This document shows, in pieces, positions 1-8,323 of a stretch of DNA of 17,587 bases. The translations under genes were made by a program, and so were the position numbers. The notes under the pieces are model-generated. The model worked only from the letters and a program-made list of their open reading frames with translations, searched no databases and was not told the origin of the DNA. Source of the DNA: CAYOHP01 sp964403795 [NCBI: uncultured bacterium] (GTDB lineage: Bacteria; Muiribacteriota; UBA6191; CAZXTJ01); assembly GCA_964403795.1 (NCBI GenBank), contig CAYOHP010000135.1:1-17587 (forward strand), written 5' to 3'. Position 1 is the stretch's first letter. Each line of letters starts with the position of its first letter.

Positions 1-273
1 GGCGCACCGCGCCGAGCCGGTACGGGTGCCGCGATGCGCGCCGCGGCGGCCGCCGCGGCCGGCCTCGACGCGGGTGGTGCGTCTCGGGCGCGACCTGGGC
101 GGCGGCGCGGGCGCCGGGGCGGGGGCGGCGGCGGGGGGGGCGGGGCGGGCCGGGGCTCGACGTTTTCGCGGGGGCCGGAGGGGGGGCCCCGGGGGGGCGG
201 TGCCCCGCGGGGACTCCGATTCATGGGCTGGGCTGGGAAGGGTACAGTGGAGTCATCGGTGAGGAGGGCATCC
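1..273. other. Extremely G/C-rich leader without a recognisable gene
   Basis: The first ~210 bases are almost purely G and C, with long guanine runs on the plus strand. At 133-155 the runs are 8, 4, 3 and 4 guanines separated by only 1, 1 and 2 cytosines, which is a textbook G-quadruplex pattern. Two frames stay open here, but their products are low-complexity Ala/Gly/Arg strings, as expected from composition alone, so I call no gene. The tail of an upstream gene could end in this stretch. After about 211 the composition relaxes and a promoter-like pair and ribosome binding site for the next gene appear. Confidence 0.6.
220..248 (+). promoter_or_regulatory. Possible sigma70-type promoter of the first prepilin gene
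   Basis: TTCATG at 220-225 and TACAGT at 243-248 are separated by exactly 17 nt, matching the -35 and -10 consensus at 3 of 6 and 4 of 6 positions. The predicted transcript would begin near 255, just ahead of the GAGGAGGG ribosome binding site at 261-268. The match is modest, and the support comes mainly from spacing and placement. Confidence 0.3.
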
Positions 274-1017
274 GTGGCGGATCGCCGGGTACGTGGAACG
301 TCGCTGATCGAGATCCTGATCGCCTCGGTGCTGCTCGCGGTCGCAGGCGTGGCGGTCATGTCGATCTACCGGGCAGGAACCAAGGGCATCCAGGTCAGCG
401 ACCTTCGACGCGAGGAGCGCTTCTACCTCCAGGAGATCCTCGCCCATGTGAACCGGAACTCGCTCCACCAGCTCTGGGACCACTACGGGCCCCAGGGATT
501 CGGTCCGCCCCGACCGCTGCTCGGCGCCCTGGCCCTGGTCGACGGCAACGGCAAGATGGCCGATCCCGAGAACCTGCAGGCCAATCCCCTCGGCTTCACC
601 CAGGATCTGCTCGACGAGATGCGTCGGGACGGGATCCAGGCCCGCATCGACTTCGACTTCTACTCCCGCAACGAGCTCCAGGTGAAGGAGGACGGGGCTC
701 CCAACCAGTTCATCGGGCTGCTCCACATGCAGGCCGGGTACGTGGCCATCTCGCTGTTCAACCGGGACCCGGGCGAGGACCCGGGCGCGCCCCCCCCCGA
801 TCCCACCCAGGTGGCTCCGGTGGCGGTCTGGCGGCAGCCGATCATGTGCCCGGCGATCGTGGGTCGGCCTGGCCTCAAGCTCTCCTCGTGCCCGGCCCTC
901 TCGCCGCGGGTGAAGTGCAAGTACGGTCCGGAACTGGCCCGCAAGGAGGGCTACACCTGGACGCCCGAGGACGAGAAGGCCTGCGAGGAGTACAAGAACG
1001 ACCCCGACGCGAGCTGA
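274..1017 (+). CDS. Type IV prepilin / type II secretion pseudopilin-like protein
   Basis: The product is 247 aa. It starts at GTG 274 because GAGGAGGG lies 5 nt upstream and because this places a classic class III leader at the N-terminus: a short basic leader (MADRRVRG), Gly8 as the last leader residue, then TSLIE with Glu at mature position +5, followed by about 20 hydrophobic residues. Prepilin peptidase (PilD type) would cut after Gly8 and the protein would assemble into a pilus or pseudopilus at the inner membrane. The remainder is a polar periplasmic domain with four cysteines in its last ~65 residues, which could form disulfides. No secretion ATPase, inner-membrane platform or secretin gene lies nearby, so the system it serves is unknown. 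Earlier in-frame starts exist only in the low-complexity G/C stretch and would bury the leader. The same frame stays open after the TGA and runs into the kinase gene. Confidence 0.75.
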   Translation: MADRRVRGTSLIEILIASVLLAVAGVAVMSIYRAGTKGIQVSDLRREERFYLQEILAHVNRNSLHQLWDHYGPQGFGPPRPLLGALALVDGNGKMADPENLQANPLGFTQDLLDEMRRDGIQARIDFDFYSRNELQVKEDGAPNQFIGLLHMQAGYVAISLFNRDPGEDPGAPPPDPTQVAPVAVWRQPIMCPAIVGRPGLKLSSCPALSPRVKCKYGPELARKEGYTWTPEDEKACEEYKNDPDAS

Positions 1018-1110
1018 GACCGGATCTTCCCGGAGGAGACCCTCCTGGCCGGCCAGTCGCAGGAAGCGTGCGTCCCCACTAGCCTGACCGGGCGCTTCGC
1101 GGCCGAGCGG

Positions 1111-4100
1111 GTGCTCGGCCGGGGAGGCTTCGGGACCGTGATCCGGGCCCGGGACCGGACGCTCGACCGGGTCGTGGCCCTGAAGCTCCTCGATCGCCTC
1201 GAGGCCGACGAGGAGGCCCGGAGCCGATTCCTCCGCGAAGCCAGGCTCACGGCCCGGCTCTCGCACCCCTCGATCGTGGTGGTCTTCGACTGCGGCATCT
1301 CGGACGAGGGTGTCCCCTACATCGTCTATGAGTTGGTGGACGGTCCCGATCTCGACCGGGTGCGCGGCGAGGGTCCGGTCGACCGCGATCGGCTCCGGAC
1401 CTGGATGGGCTCGGTCGCCGAGGCCCTGGCCGCGGCCCACGCCGAGGGCGTGGTCCACCGGGACGTGAAGCCGTCGAACATCCTGCTCCGGGACGGGAGC
1501 GAAGCGGTGCTGGCCGATTTCGGGATCGCCGCCTCCTCGTCCAGCCTGACCCGCATGACCGCCGAGGGCATGGTGCTCGGAACCCCCGCCTACCTGGCTC
1601 CCGAGATCCTCGGCGGAGAGCCCCACACTCCCGCCTCCGACCAGTTCGGTCTGGCGGCCACCACCTTGGTCCTCGCCACCGGGCGGTTCGTCTACGGGAC
1701 GGATCGGCTGCGGGGGGTGCTCGACGCGGCCCATGACCGCACTCCCGATCCGGCCTGGTTCCGGGCGGTCCGGAGGGAACTGGAGGGTGCGGGCCTGGGC
1801 GCGAGGGAGATCGAGGCCCTGGTGCGAGCCCTCTCGCCCCGCCCCGGGGAGCGACTCGCCGGGATCGGGGAGCTGGCAGAGGCCCTGGATGGGGCCGGGG
1901 CCCTCGACGCTCCGGTCGCTTCCCGGGTCCCACCGTCCGGTGGGGGCCGGGCAACCCGCGAGCCGGCAGGAGGGACGGGAGCTGCCGGGACTCCCGGCCG
2001 CTCGGTCGCCACCCAGCAGCTCGGGAACGTTTCCAGTCGGGGCGGGGGGGGCACGGTCCGCTTGGTGGCCTCCGCCCCACCGGGACGCCACGACTCCCCG
2101 GAGCGGGACCCGGCCCCTTCCGGTTGGTCCGCTCGCGGGCGGGCCTGGATCCTCGGGGTGGTGACGACGATCCTCGGGGTCCTGGCGCTGGCGTCCGCCA
2201 CCCGGGTCGCCGGACCTGGCGAGATTCCCGTCCCGCCCGCTGCCGGCGATCCGGTCGACGACCTCCTCGATCCCCGCAGCCGATGGATCCGGCTCGAGGC
2301 GGAGGCCGGCGAGGCCCTGCTCCGGCTCCGGGAGGCTCACCTCGAGCCCCATGCCGGGGAGTACCGTCCCCGTGACCACCGGGCGGATCCGGCAGGCCTG
2401 CGCCGGGATCTGGTCCTGCCGGAGACCCGTCGGCGGGTCGGCGAGCTGTTGGCCGCGGCACGACGGATCCTCGAATCGGAACTCCGCCGGGAACCCCTCG
2501 ACGAGGTCCGTGCCGAGGCGGCGCTCCGCTCGGTCGAGGCCGCGCTGCAGATCTTCCAGCACCTCGTCATGGATCTCACCGAGCAGCGTCGAGCCCTGGA
2601 GAAGTCCCTGGTACCGGCCTTGGTGGCCGCCTCCCGGGACCGGGCCGACGACCTCGAACTCGAGGCCCGGCTCTTCGACGCCCGCCGCTCCCTCCATGAA
2701 ATGGTCTGGAAGGAGCTCGGCAGCGTCCTGGTCGATCCCAGGGACCGCTTGCCCCGGCTCGCTCGTACCTGGCCGGTCGTGGTCGAGGTCCTGCCGAGGG
2801 AGACCCTGGAGGCGATCACCGACTGGCTCGCCGCCAGGCTGCGCCGACCGGTCCCCGGCCTCGCTCCCACCGACGCGATCCACCTGGCGGTCCAGCTCGC
2901 TTCCGAAGCCCGGACCCGGGAGGCGAGCACTTGCGCGGCCCTGCTGGCCCTCCTCCGGGAAGCCGAGGTGAGCCTCGGTCGCGACCAGGACTGGCTGGAC
3001 CAACCCGGCCTCGCGATGGTGGTGCTCCGCACCATGCTGATGGCCGAGCTCCAATCCGACCGGCGCTGCGGCGGCCTGCCCCTGCGGGACGGCGAGAGCC
3101 GTCTGCCCCGCTTCCTGGGCCTCTGGTCGGTCCTGGACTACCTCGGTCCCTGGGTCGGCGAGCGGATCGCGGAGGCCGTTCGCTCGGCCCGACGGGACGG
3201 ACCGGTGGGCAACCACTCGGATCGTTGGTTCCGCGACCTCCAGTGCGAGGCCGCCAAGCGCAAGGCCCTGGGGGACGAACCTCCCGGCTGGGAAGGCTGG
3301 ACCCCGATCGCGATCCACACCACCGAGGACACCCGCCGGGACCTCGATGTCTGGCTGGGCCACCACTTCCGGCTCCTGACGGAGGCCCCCCCAGGTACCG
3401 AGGTCCCGGCTGCCTGGGTCCAGGTCCTCTCGCGTCTCCCGGAGTGGACCGCGACGCGTCTGGCCGATCAGCTCCGGGGCGGGATCGGATTCGAGGCACC
3501 TACGGTCTTCCCGCTGGTCGAGTGCCTGAGCGGCCCGGTGGCCGAGCGTCTGCAACAGCTGGCGGGGCGTTCCGATCCCGAGGCCCGCGAGATCGTGGCC
3601 CGGGCGCGCTCCGCGCTCTGGCGCAGCGACCCGATCCACGGCGAGACCCCGCCGGCCCTGCTGGCAGTGCTCGGGTCCCTCGCCCATTCCCTGGCCCACC
3701 CTCTGGGCGTCTGGGTGCGGCTCCGCATCCAGATGAGCGGGGCCATTCCGGAGGCGCTGCGGGGGCCGCTCAAGCGGGCCACCCTGGCACCTCCCCTGGC
3801 GAGGATCGCGGCCCAGGGATGCGAGGCGCTGCGCCTCGACTACCTGGGGCACAGCTCGCTCCGGGAACAGGTCGAACTCCATCTCCAGAACCAGGGCGGG
3901 ATCTGGTTGGGAGCCGTGGGCGGAGGCTACTTCCTGGTCCAGGCCGCCGAGAGCGCTCTGGAGCTGGTCGAGCGCTGTCCCGGCGGGGTCGATCCGCTGG
4001 ACGGTCAGTCGGTGGTCTCCGATCTGCGTCAGCTGGCCCTCACCCGTACCGGGACCGACGACCCGGACTGGGCGAGGATCTGCGCTCGGCTTCCCGGAGC

Positions 4101-4182
4101 GCTCCGGGCGCTGGAGGCGCATCCCGGCAGCGAGGCCATGGCCGACGGACTGGCCGCGGTGGCCGCCGGCTGCGACGGATAG
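1111..4182 (+). CDS. Membrane-anchored Ser/Thr protein kinase with large unknown extracytoplasmic domain
   Basis: The product is 1023 aa counted from GTG 1111. The N-terminal ~265 residues form a Hanks-type (PknB-like) kinase with a GRGGFGTV glycine loop, catalytic Lys25 (VALKLL), HRDVKPSN with Asp118, DFG with Asp136 and an APE motif. All catalytic residues are present. A Pro/Gly/Ser-rich linker leads to one membrane helix at about residues 345-365, followed by ~650 residues, largely helical and Arg/Glu/Leu-rich, that match no domain I recognise; by topology they lie outside the cytoplasm as a sensor. Position 1111 is the first conventional start codon after the upstream stop, but it lies at the glycine loop and removes the first beta strand. 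A CTG at 1045 has a strong GGAGGAG (1032-1038) 6 nt upstream and restores the usual N-terminus, so the real protein is probably about 22 residues longer. It probably shares a transcript with the prepilin gene. Confidence 0.85.
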   Translation: MLGRGGFGTVIRARDRTLDRVVALKLLDRLEADEEARSRFLREARLTARLSHPSIVVVFDCGISDEGVPYIVYELVDGPDLDRVRGEGPVDRDRLRTWMGSVAEALAAAHAEGVVHRDVKPSNILLRDGSEAVLADFGIAASSSSLTRMTAEGMVLGTPAYLAPEILGGEPHTPASDQFGLAATTLVLATGRFVYGTDRLRGVLDAAHDRTPDPAWFRAVRRELEGAGLGAREIEALVRALSPRPGERLAGIGELAEALDGAGALDAPVASRVPPSGGGRATREPAGGTGAAGTPGRSVATQQLGNVSSRGGGGTVRLVASAPPGRHDSPERDPAPSGWSARGRAWILGVVTTILGVLALASATRVAGPGEIPVPPAAGDPVDDLLDPRSRWIRLEAEAGEALLRLREAHLEPHAGEYRPRDHRADPAGLRRDLVLPETRRRVGELLAAARRILESELRREPLDEVRAEAALRSVEAALQIFQHLVMDLTEQRRALEKSLVPALVAASRDRADDLELEARLFDARRSLHEMVWKELGSVLVDPRDRLPRLARTWPVVVEVLPRETLEAITDWLAARLRRPVPGLAPTDAIHLAVQLASEARTREASTCAALLALLREAEVSLGRDQDWLDQPGLAMVVLRTMLMAELQSDRRCGGLPLRDGESRLPRFLGLWSVLDYLGPWVGERIAEAVRSARRDGPVGNHSDRWFRDLQCEAAKRKALGDEPPGWEGWTPIAIHTTEDTRRDLDVWLGHHFRLLTEAPPGTEVPAAWVQVLSRLPEWTATRLADQLRGGIGFEAPTVFPLVECLSGPVAERLQQLAGRSDPEAREIVARARSALWRSDPIHGETPPALLAVLGSLAHSLAHPLGVWVRLRIQMSGAIPEALRGPLKRATLAPPLARIAAQGCEALRLDYLGHSSLREQVELHLQNQGGIWLGAVGGGYFLVQAAESALELVERCPGGVDPLDGQSVVSDLRQLALTRTGTDDPDWARICARLPGALRALEAHPGSEAMADGLAAVAAGCDG

Positions 4183-4204
4183 CTCGAAGCCTCGGGACAG
4201 GGTC

Positions 4205-5101
4205 TCAGGCCTGGGCGGTCCCGGGCGAGTCGAGCAGCCCGCGCATGGTGCGCTTCTGGCGACGGATCCGCTTCACGATCGAGACCTGGCCGGGCAGGGT
4301 GGCGAGCCAAGGAAGGATCCGCAGCGACTCGATCACCAGCCGGCGGAGGGTCGCCCCGGTCGAGATGTCGCGGGCGATCCAGTCCCGGGCCGGGCGACCG
4401 ACCCCGGCGTACTGGTCGTGGTAGGCGCGGTTGGCGCGGGTCATCAGCGGCCGGATCCAGTCCTTGACCCGGAGCAGTTCCGCTTCCCTCCGGGCGGTGA
4501 AGGAGGCCGGCGGATCGGCCTTGGGGGTGAGCACCCAATTCACGTTCACGTTGATGCCGTCGTGGGCATCGACCGAGTGGTACCAGTACCGCGGCAGGAA
4601 GAGCATGTCGCCCTCCCGGGTCTCGAACTCGAGCACCCGCTTGCCGGAGAGGTCGTAGTCCTCGTGGGGACAGACGCTGGTGAAGGGCGTGCATGGGAGC
4701 GGGGTCTCGGGCGCCACGATCCGCCAGGTCTTGCGGCCCTTCAACTGGAGATTGAGCACATGGATCGACTGGCCGTCGTAGTGCCAAGGGGTGTGGTTGC
4801 CCTGGGGATTCAGCCAGACCCGCACGTGGTTGGGGCGGAGCCAGGCGTGCTCGGGATCGAGCAGGCGGGTGACCAGCGGAGGGGTCTCGAAGAAGCCCGC
4901 GATCAGCTCGGGACGCACGTCGTGCCAGAGGACCTGCTCGAGCACGCTCGGGTCGGTGGCGATCCGACGGTCCAGCGTGCGGGCGATCTCCTCGGCCGAC
5001 GCCCGGGTCGTGACCAGACCGCGGACCAGGACCGGCTCGTCCCGGGGATAGAACTCGGTGAGGAAACGTTCGGTCTCGTGGGCCTCGAGCTCGGCGATCA
5101 C
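4205..5101 (-). CDS. Cupin_8/JmjC-like Fe(II)/2-oxoglutarate oxygenase
   Basis: The product is 298 aa. I chose GTG 5101 because GGGAGG sits 6 nt upstream and the start overlaps the upstream stop as GTGA, a common translational coupling arrangement. A longer in-frame start at 5245 would lie deep inside the neighbour and adds Arg/Pro-rich sequence. The cupin core shows the iron triad His107-x-Asp109 (in TPWHYDGQ) and His175 (in LPRYWYHSVD). Lys124 in LKGRKTW is placed like the 2-oxoglutarate anchor in this family. Relatives include FIH-like protein hydroxylases and other JmjC hydroxylases, which oxidise protein or RNA side chains using 2-oxoglutarate and O2. The substrate here cannot be read from sequence. 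No signal peptide is present, so it is probably cytoplasmic. It converges with the kinase gene across a 22-nt gap. Confidence 0.8.
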   Translation of the reverse strand: MIAELEAHETERFLTEFYPRDEPVLVRGLVTTRASAEEIARTLDRRIATDPSVLEQVLWHDVRPELIAGFFETPPLVTRLLDPEHAWLRPNHVRVWLNPQGNHTPWHYDGQSIHVLNLQLKGRKTWRIVAPETPLPCTPFTSVCPHEDYDLSGKRVLEFETREGDMLFLPRYWYHSVDAHDGINVNVNWVLTPKADPPASFTARREAELLRVKDWIRPLMTRANRAYHDQYAGVGRPARDWIARDISTGATLRRLVIESLRILPWLATLPGQVSIVKRIRRQKRTMRGLLDSPGTAQA

Positions 5102-6822
5102 TCCGGACCTCCCGGTCCCGGGGAGTCGTGGCGGCGGAGCGATCCGCCAGCCCAGGACTCCCGAGGTGGACTCTCGCGCCGGGGACTCGTCGCGGTCCAG
5201 AGCGAGGCGGCGACCAGCAGTCCTGCCAGGCGCTCCGCGGTGCACCCGGGGTCGGTCTCATTGGCGAGGACCCGATGGGCGCCCAGGGTGTCCTCTCCGG
5301 GAGGCTCCCAGCTCGCCGCCAGCCGTTCCCGGATCGCCAGGTCGGCATCGGATTCGCCGGCGGGTCGGGCCGAGATCCGCGCCCGGGCCACCTCGGCGGG
5401 GACCGCCACCTCGATCCACAGGGCGGGCACGTGGAGCTTCCGGGCCAGCCCGAGGATCTCGGCGCGCTCCCGGTCGCGGCGCCAGGTGGCGTCCAGCACC
5501 ACCCGCTCCCCGGCCCGGAGCCTGACCACCGCCTCCTCCCGGCAGGCCCGGTAGGTCCGCACGGTGCTCGCCTCGGAGTAGAGGGAGGATTTCGCCCCCG
5601 TCGGGACGGGGAGGTCGGGGTCGAGTCCTGCCAGCCGCTTGCGGGTCCGGTCCGACGAGATGCGCACGAAGCCGTGGTGCTTCTCCAACAGGCCCGCCAC
5701 CATGCTCTTCCCGGCTCCCGGGAGTCCGGAGCAGAGCACCAGGGCGGGACACTCCTCGGGCGGCTCCAGCCATCCCAGGGCCGCCAGCAGGTGGGCCCGG
5801 GCCCGCTCCCGGGCCGAGGCTCGGGCCGCCTCGGGGATCTCCGGCTCCCGACTCTCGAAGCTCCGCACCTTGCCCCGGACCACGTGGCGGTAGGCCATGT
5901 AGAACGGCACCACATCCGCTCCGCCGGGATCGCGGCTCGCCGCCAGGTAGGCATCGAGGAATCCAGAAGCGAGCTCCGGATGCCCTTCATGCTCGAGTTC
6001 CATGGCGAGGAAGGCGGCGTCGGCCACCGGGTCCAGGACTCGGAAGCGAGGCTGGAACTCGATCCCGTCGAGCACCGCCAGGCCCGTCGGCACGCCCTCG
6101 ATCCCGGCCGGGAGATCGCCCGGGGCCAGCTCGTAGACGTGTTCCAGGCGCAGGTCCCCATGGCCGTCGGTGGCCTTCCCGTGGGCCCGGGCCTCGATCA
6201 CCGGGGCCAGCCGTGCCAGGGCCTCCTCGGTGCGGCGCTCGAGGCGTGCCAGCACCGTGGCCTCCACGGTGTCCCCCACGAACGGAACCAGGCCCGAGAA
6301 GTTCTCCCGGCAGTTGCCGGCCACCGTCCCGAATCCGGCGTACCCGACCTCGTCCGGCCCGGCGCGATGCTCCCGGTGGAAGGCGGCCAGGCGCGCCCCC
6401 AAACGGGCCAGATCGGGCCCGGCCAGCTCGCCCCGCCCCAGACGGGAACGGAAGGTGGCCGAATCGGGGAGCCTCACCATGCGCACCATCGGCTCGGCCT
6501 CCGGGTCCTCCCCGGCCCTGCCCACCCGGAACCCGTCCGGACCCACCTGCACCGGGACCACGTCCAGGTAGATCCCGGGCGCCAACCGCAGGTTCAGGCG
6601 CACCTCCTCGCGGCAGAAGCGGAGGCGACGCTCCCGGGTCGAGTAGTCGAGGAACCCCAGGTCGAGAGGCTTCTTCAGCTTGTAGGCGTAGGGCCCGGCC
6701 AGGAACACCACCGAGGCGTGGGTCTGCCGCACCTCCACCCGGTCGACCGGGTGGGGATAGGCCGAAGGGCGCCCCAACCCGGCGATCAGGGCCTCGAGAT
6801 CCGGAGCGTCGGGTGCCGACAC
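5098..6822 (-). CDS. Fused aminoglycoside-phosphotransferase-like / AAA_33 P-loop kinase protein
   Basis: The product is 574 aa, starting at GTG 6822 with GGGGAGGAG close upstream. The first ~350 residues resemble the aminoglycoside phosphotransferase/choline kinase fold (COG2187 type): the AYKLKKPLDLGFLDYST segment near residues 46-62, HGDLRLEH with Asp223, and LDGIEF with Asp252 as metal-binding residue. The second half, from about residue 358, is a P-loop kinase of the AAA_33/COG0645 type with GLPGAGKS at 366-373. This two-domain fusion is a widespread bacterial family usually annotated as a bifunctional phosphotransferase/ATP-binding protein. Its physiological substrate is not established, and the label does not imply antibiotic resistance. 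The last ~30 residues are Ser/Pro/Arg-rich and probably unstructured. Its stop overlaps the start of the oxygenase gene by 4 nt, so the two are probably made together. Confidence 0.85.
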   Translation of the reverse strand: MSAPDAPDLEALIAGLGRPSAYPHPVDRVEVRQTHASVVFLAGPYAYKLKKPLDLGFLDYSTRERRLRFCREEVRLNLRLAPGIYLDVVPVQVGPDGFRVGRAGEDPEAEPMVRMVRLPDSATFRSRLGRGELAGPDLARLGARLAAFHREHRAGPDEVGYAGFGTVAGNCRENFSGLVPFVGDTVEATVLARLERRTEEALARLAPVIEARAHGKATDGHGDLRLEHVYELAPGDLPAGIEGVPTGLAVLDGIEFQPRFRVLDPVADAAFLAMELEHEGHPELASGFLDAYLAASRDPGGADVVPFYMAYRHVVRGKVRSFESREPEIPEAARASARERARAHLLAALGWLEPPEECPALVLCSGLPGAGKSMVAGLLEKHHGFVRISSDRTRKRLAGLDPDLPVPTGAKSSLYSEASTVRTYRACREEAVVRLRAGERVVLDATWRRDRERAEILGLARKLHVPALWIEVAVPAEVARARISARPAGESDADLAIRERLAASWEPPGEDTLGAHRVLANETDPGCTAERLAGLLVAASLWTATSPRRESPPRESWAGGSLRRHDSPGPGGPE

Positions 6823-6850
6823 GGCTCCTCCCCGCGGAGGTTAACCCGGA

Positions 6851-6862
6851 CATCCCGGGATG
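6851..6862. promoter_or_regulatory. 12-bp palindrome in the divergent intergenic region
   Basis: CATCCCGGGATG is a perfect 12-bp palindrome. It lies in the 93-bp gap between the divergent genes starting at 6822 (minus) and 6916 (plus), where an operator could act on both. GC-rich palindromes of this length can arise by chance, and I could not place convincing promoter boxes around it. Confidence 0.2.
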
Positions 6863-6915
6863 CGGGAACCCCGGCCGGACCCACGAGGTCGGAGAAGGGG
6901 AAGCCGAGGAGGATC

Positions 6916-8310
6916 ATGGTCAAGCGGATCGGGGCGCGGCTGGCAGCCTTCCCCCTGATGATGGGACTGGTGGCCACCGGGGTCGAGGCCCAGAAGCAGG
7001 TGCCCGACCCGTACGCAAGAGTGATCGGGCTCACCGCCTGGATGGTGCGGGATCCCGAGGCCCGGCGCCTGGTGGGGGCCAGGAAGCTCTCCCTGGTCGA
7101 CCTCACCTGGGAGGACACCGGGCGCTTCAAGGGCTCGTCGGTAGGTCCCAACATCAGCGACATGACGATCCAGGTGCACCGCAAGGATCCGGGGGGGCTC
7201 CCCGGTTCGACTTGCATGCCGGTGATCCGCCACGACAACTTCGGCGACCGCACCGGCGACGTCTCCCCGGACCGCTTCTTCCTGCTGGTCGGCAACGAGC
7301 AGCCGGGCGGCAAGCTCCGCAAGGTGAGCCTGCGCCAGTACCTGGGCGAATTCCGCAGCCACCTCTCGGACCCGCAGTCCTGGGCCGGTGCCCGGTCCTC
7401 GCTGCTGGCCGAGCGCGACGAGCACGTGCTGGTCTCGGCCCAGGCCTGTTTCCTGCCGGTGCCCCGGGAGGGCGAGGCCACCTTCAACCCGGTGCTCTTC
7501 AACTACCAGTCGGTCCAGGGGGACGCCGCGGTGCTGGCGATCCTGGCGACCCGGGAGGGCACCAGCGCCACCGTGATCGACAACCGCCGCGACGGGTTCG
7601 CCGCCGGTCGCGCCTGGGGCCAGCGCCTGTTCTTCAACAAGCAGGGCGAGCGGGCCAGCTTGACCGGCAAGCGCAAGGGCGAGTGGCTGGCACAGAACAC
7701 CGGGTGGGTGAGCGGGCCCGACCTCACCTCGGCCGAGGCCGCCGGGACCGAGGGGCTGAACCTGGTCATGCTCATCCAGGTACCGCTCAAGCAGAAACGG
7801 CCTCGTCCCAGCTTCGCCGAGGAGGAGTCGTTCGGTGGGGCGCCCGGGGCGATCCTGAAGGCGAGCGCCCGCTCGGGGAGCGACGTGGAGGATGCGGTCA
7901 TCGGCCACGGCGCGGTCGAGGGACCGTTCGTGGAGATCGACGGACAGGAGATCGAGCGCGACCCGCGCTTCCCGGTGCGGGTCACCGTGCAGTTCTACAA
8001 GGCGACCTCCAACGGCGTCCTTTCCGAAGCCGACGTGGCCGAGATCGCAGGCCGGATCGAGCGGGTCTACGAGGAGGCCGACTACGTGGGCAGCCTGGTC
8101 ACCGACGGGGAGACCGACCGGCCCACCGAGCACGCGGGACCGAAGGTCGAGCCGCCGGGCTGGTGGGCCGAGTTCTGGAACCGGCACATGCAGGACAGCG
8201 GGCTCACCCGGGAGGCGGCCGAGGAGAAACTCCGGAAGCGTTTCGGGGAGAACTGGCGGACCCGTCCCCGCACCGAGGTGACCAACTTCCTGCGCTGGGA
8301 GACCTGGTAG
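6916..8310 (+). CDS. Secreted protein of unknown function
   Basis: The product is 464 aa. It starts at ATG 6916 with AGGAGG at 6907-6912. The N-terminus is a Sec-type signal peptide: basic MVKRIGARL, a hydrophobic stretch to about residue 20, and a likely cut after VEA near residue 25. The mature protein is soluble and rich in charged residues, with no membrane helix and no catalytic motif I can name. Around residues 180-230 it reads as a mixed alpha/beta domain. A second conserved-looking block near residues 310-390 contains VEGPFVEIDG and RVTVQFYKATSNG. The C-terminus is Trp- and Arg-rich. The coding sequence is clear from the start signals and GC3 pattern. It ends 13 nt before the second kinase gene, so the two are probably co-transcribed. 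It could be an extracytoplasmic partner or target linked to that kinase, which is inference from position only. Confidence 0.75.
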   Translation: MVKRIGARLAAFPLMMGLVATGVEAQKQVPDPYARVIGLTAWMVRDPEARRLVGARKLSLVDLTWEDTGRFKGSSVGPNISDMTIQVHRKDPGGLPGSTCMPVIRHDNFGDRTGDVSPDRFFLLVGNEQPGGKLRKVSLRQYLGEFRSHLSDPQSWAGARSSLLAERDEHVLVSAQACFLPVPREGEATFNPVLFNYQSVQGDAAVLAILATREGTSATVIDNRRDGFAAGRAWGQRLFFNKQGERASLTGKRKGEWLAQNTGWVSGPDLTSAEAAGTEGLNLVMLIQVPLKQKRPRPSFAEEESFGGAPGAILKASARSGSDVEDAVIGHGAVEGPFVEIDGQEIERDPRFPVRVTVQFYKATSNGVLSEADVAEIAGRIERVYEEADYVGSLVTDGETDRPTEHAGPKVEPPGWWAEFWNRHMQDSGLTREAAEEKLRKRFGENWRTRPRTEVTNFLRWETW

Positions 8311-8323
8311 ATTCGCAGGTGGG

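Noticed and set aside
253-4122. A 1289-codon open frame on the minus strand opposite the first prepilin and kinase
   Set aside because: The kinase motifs on the plus strand are complete and unambiguous. The antisense frame is Arg/Gly/Pro/Gln-rich with no domain, a usual by-product of GC-rich codon bias.
4183-4204. Terminator between the convergent kinase and oxygenase genes
   Set aside because: The 22-nt gap has no convincing stem-loop or T tract.
5102-5245. A longer N-terminus for the cupin/JmjC oxygenase
   Set aside because: It would overlap the upstream gene by 148 bp, and the added residues are Arg/Pro-rich. The GTG at 5101 has a good ribosome binding site and a GTGA overlap.
5098-6822. 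Aminoglycoside resistance gene
   Set aside because: Although the N-terminal fold is phosphotransferase-like, this fused family is widespread and not known to confer antibiotic resistance.
5128-6915. An upstream in-frame extension of the secreted-protein gene
   Set aside because: It runs antisense to the phosphotransferase/P-loop gene. The signal peptide and AGGAGG site fix the start at 6916.
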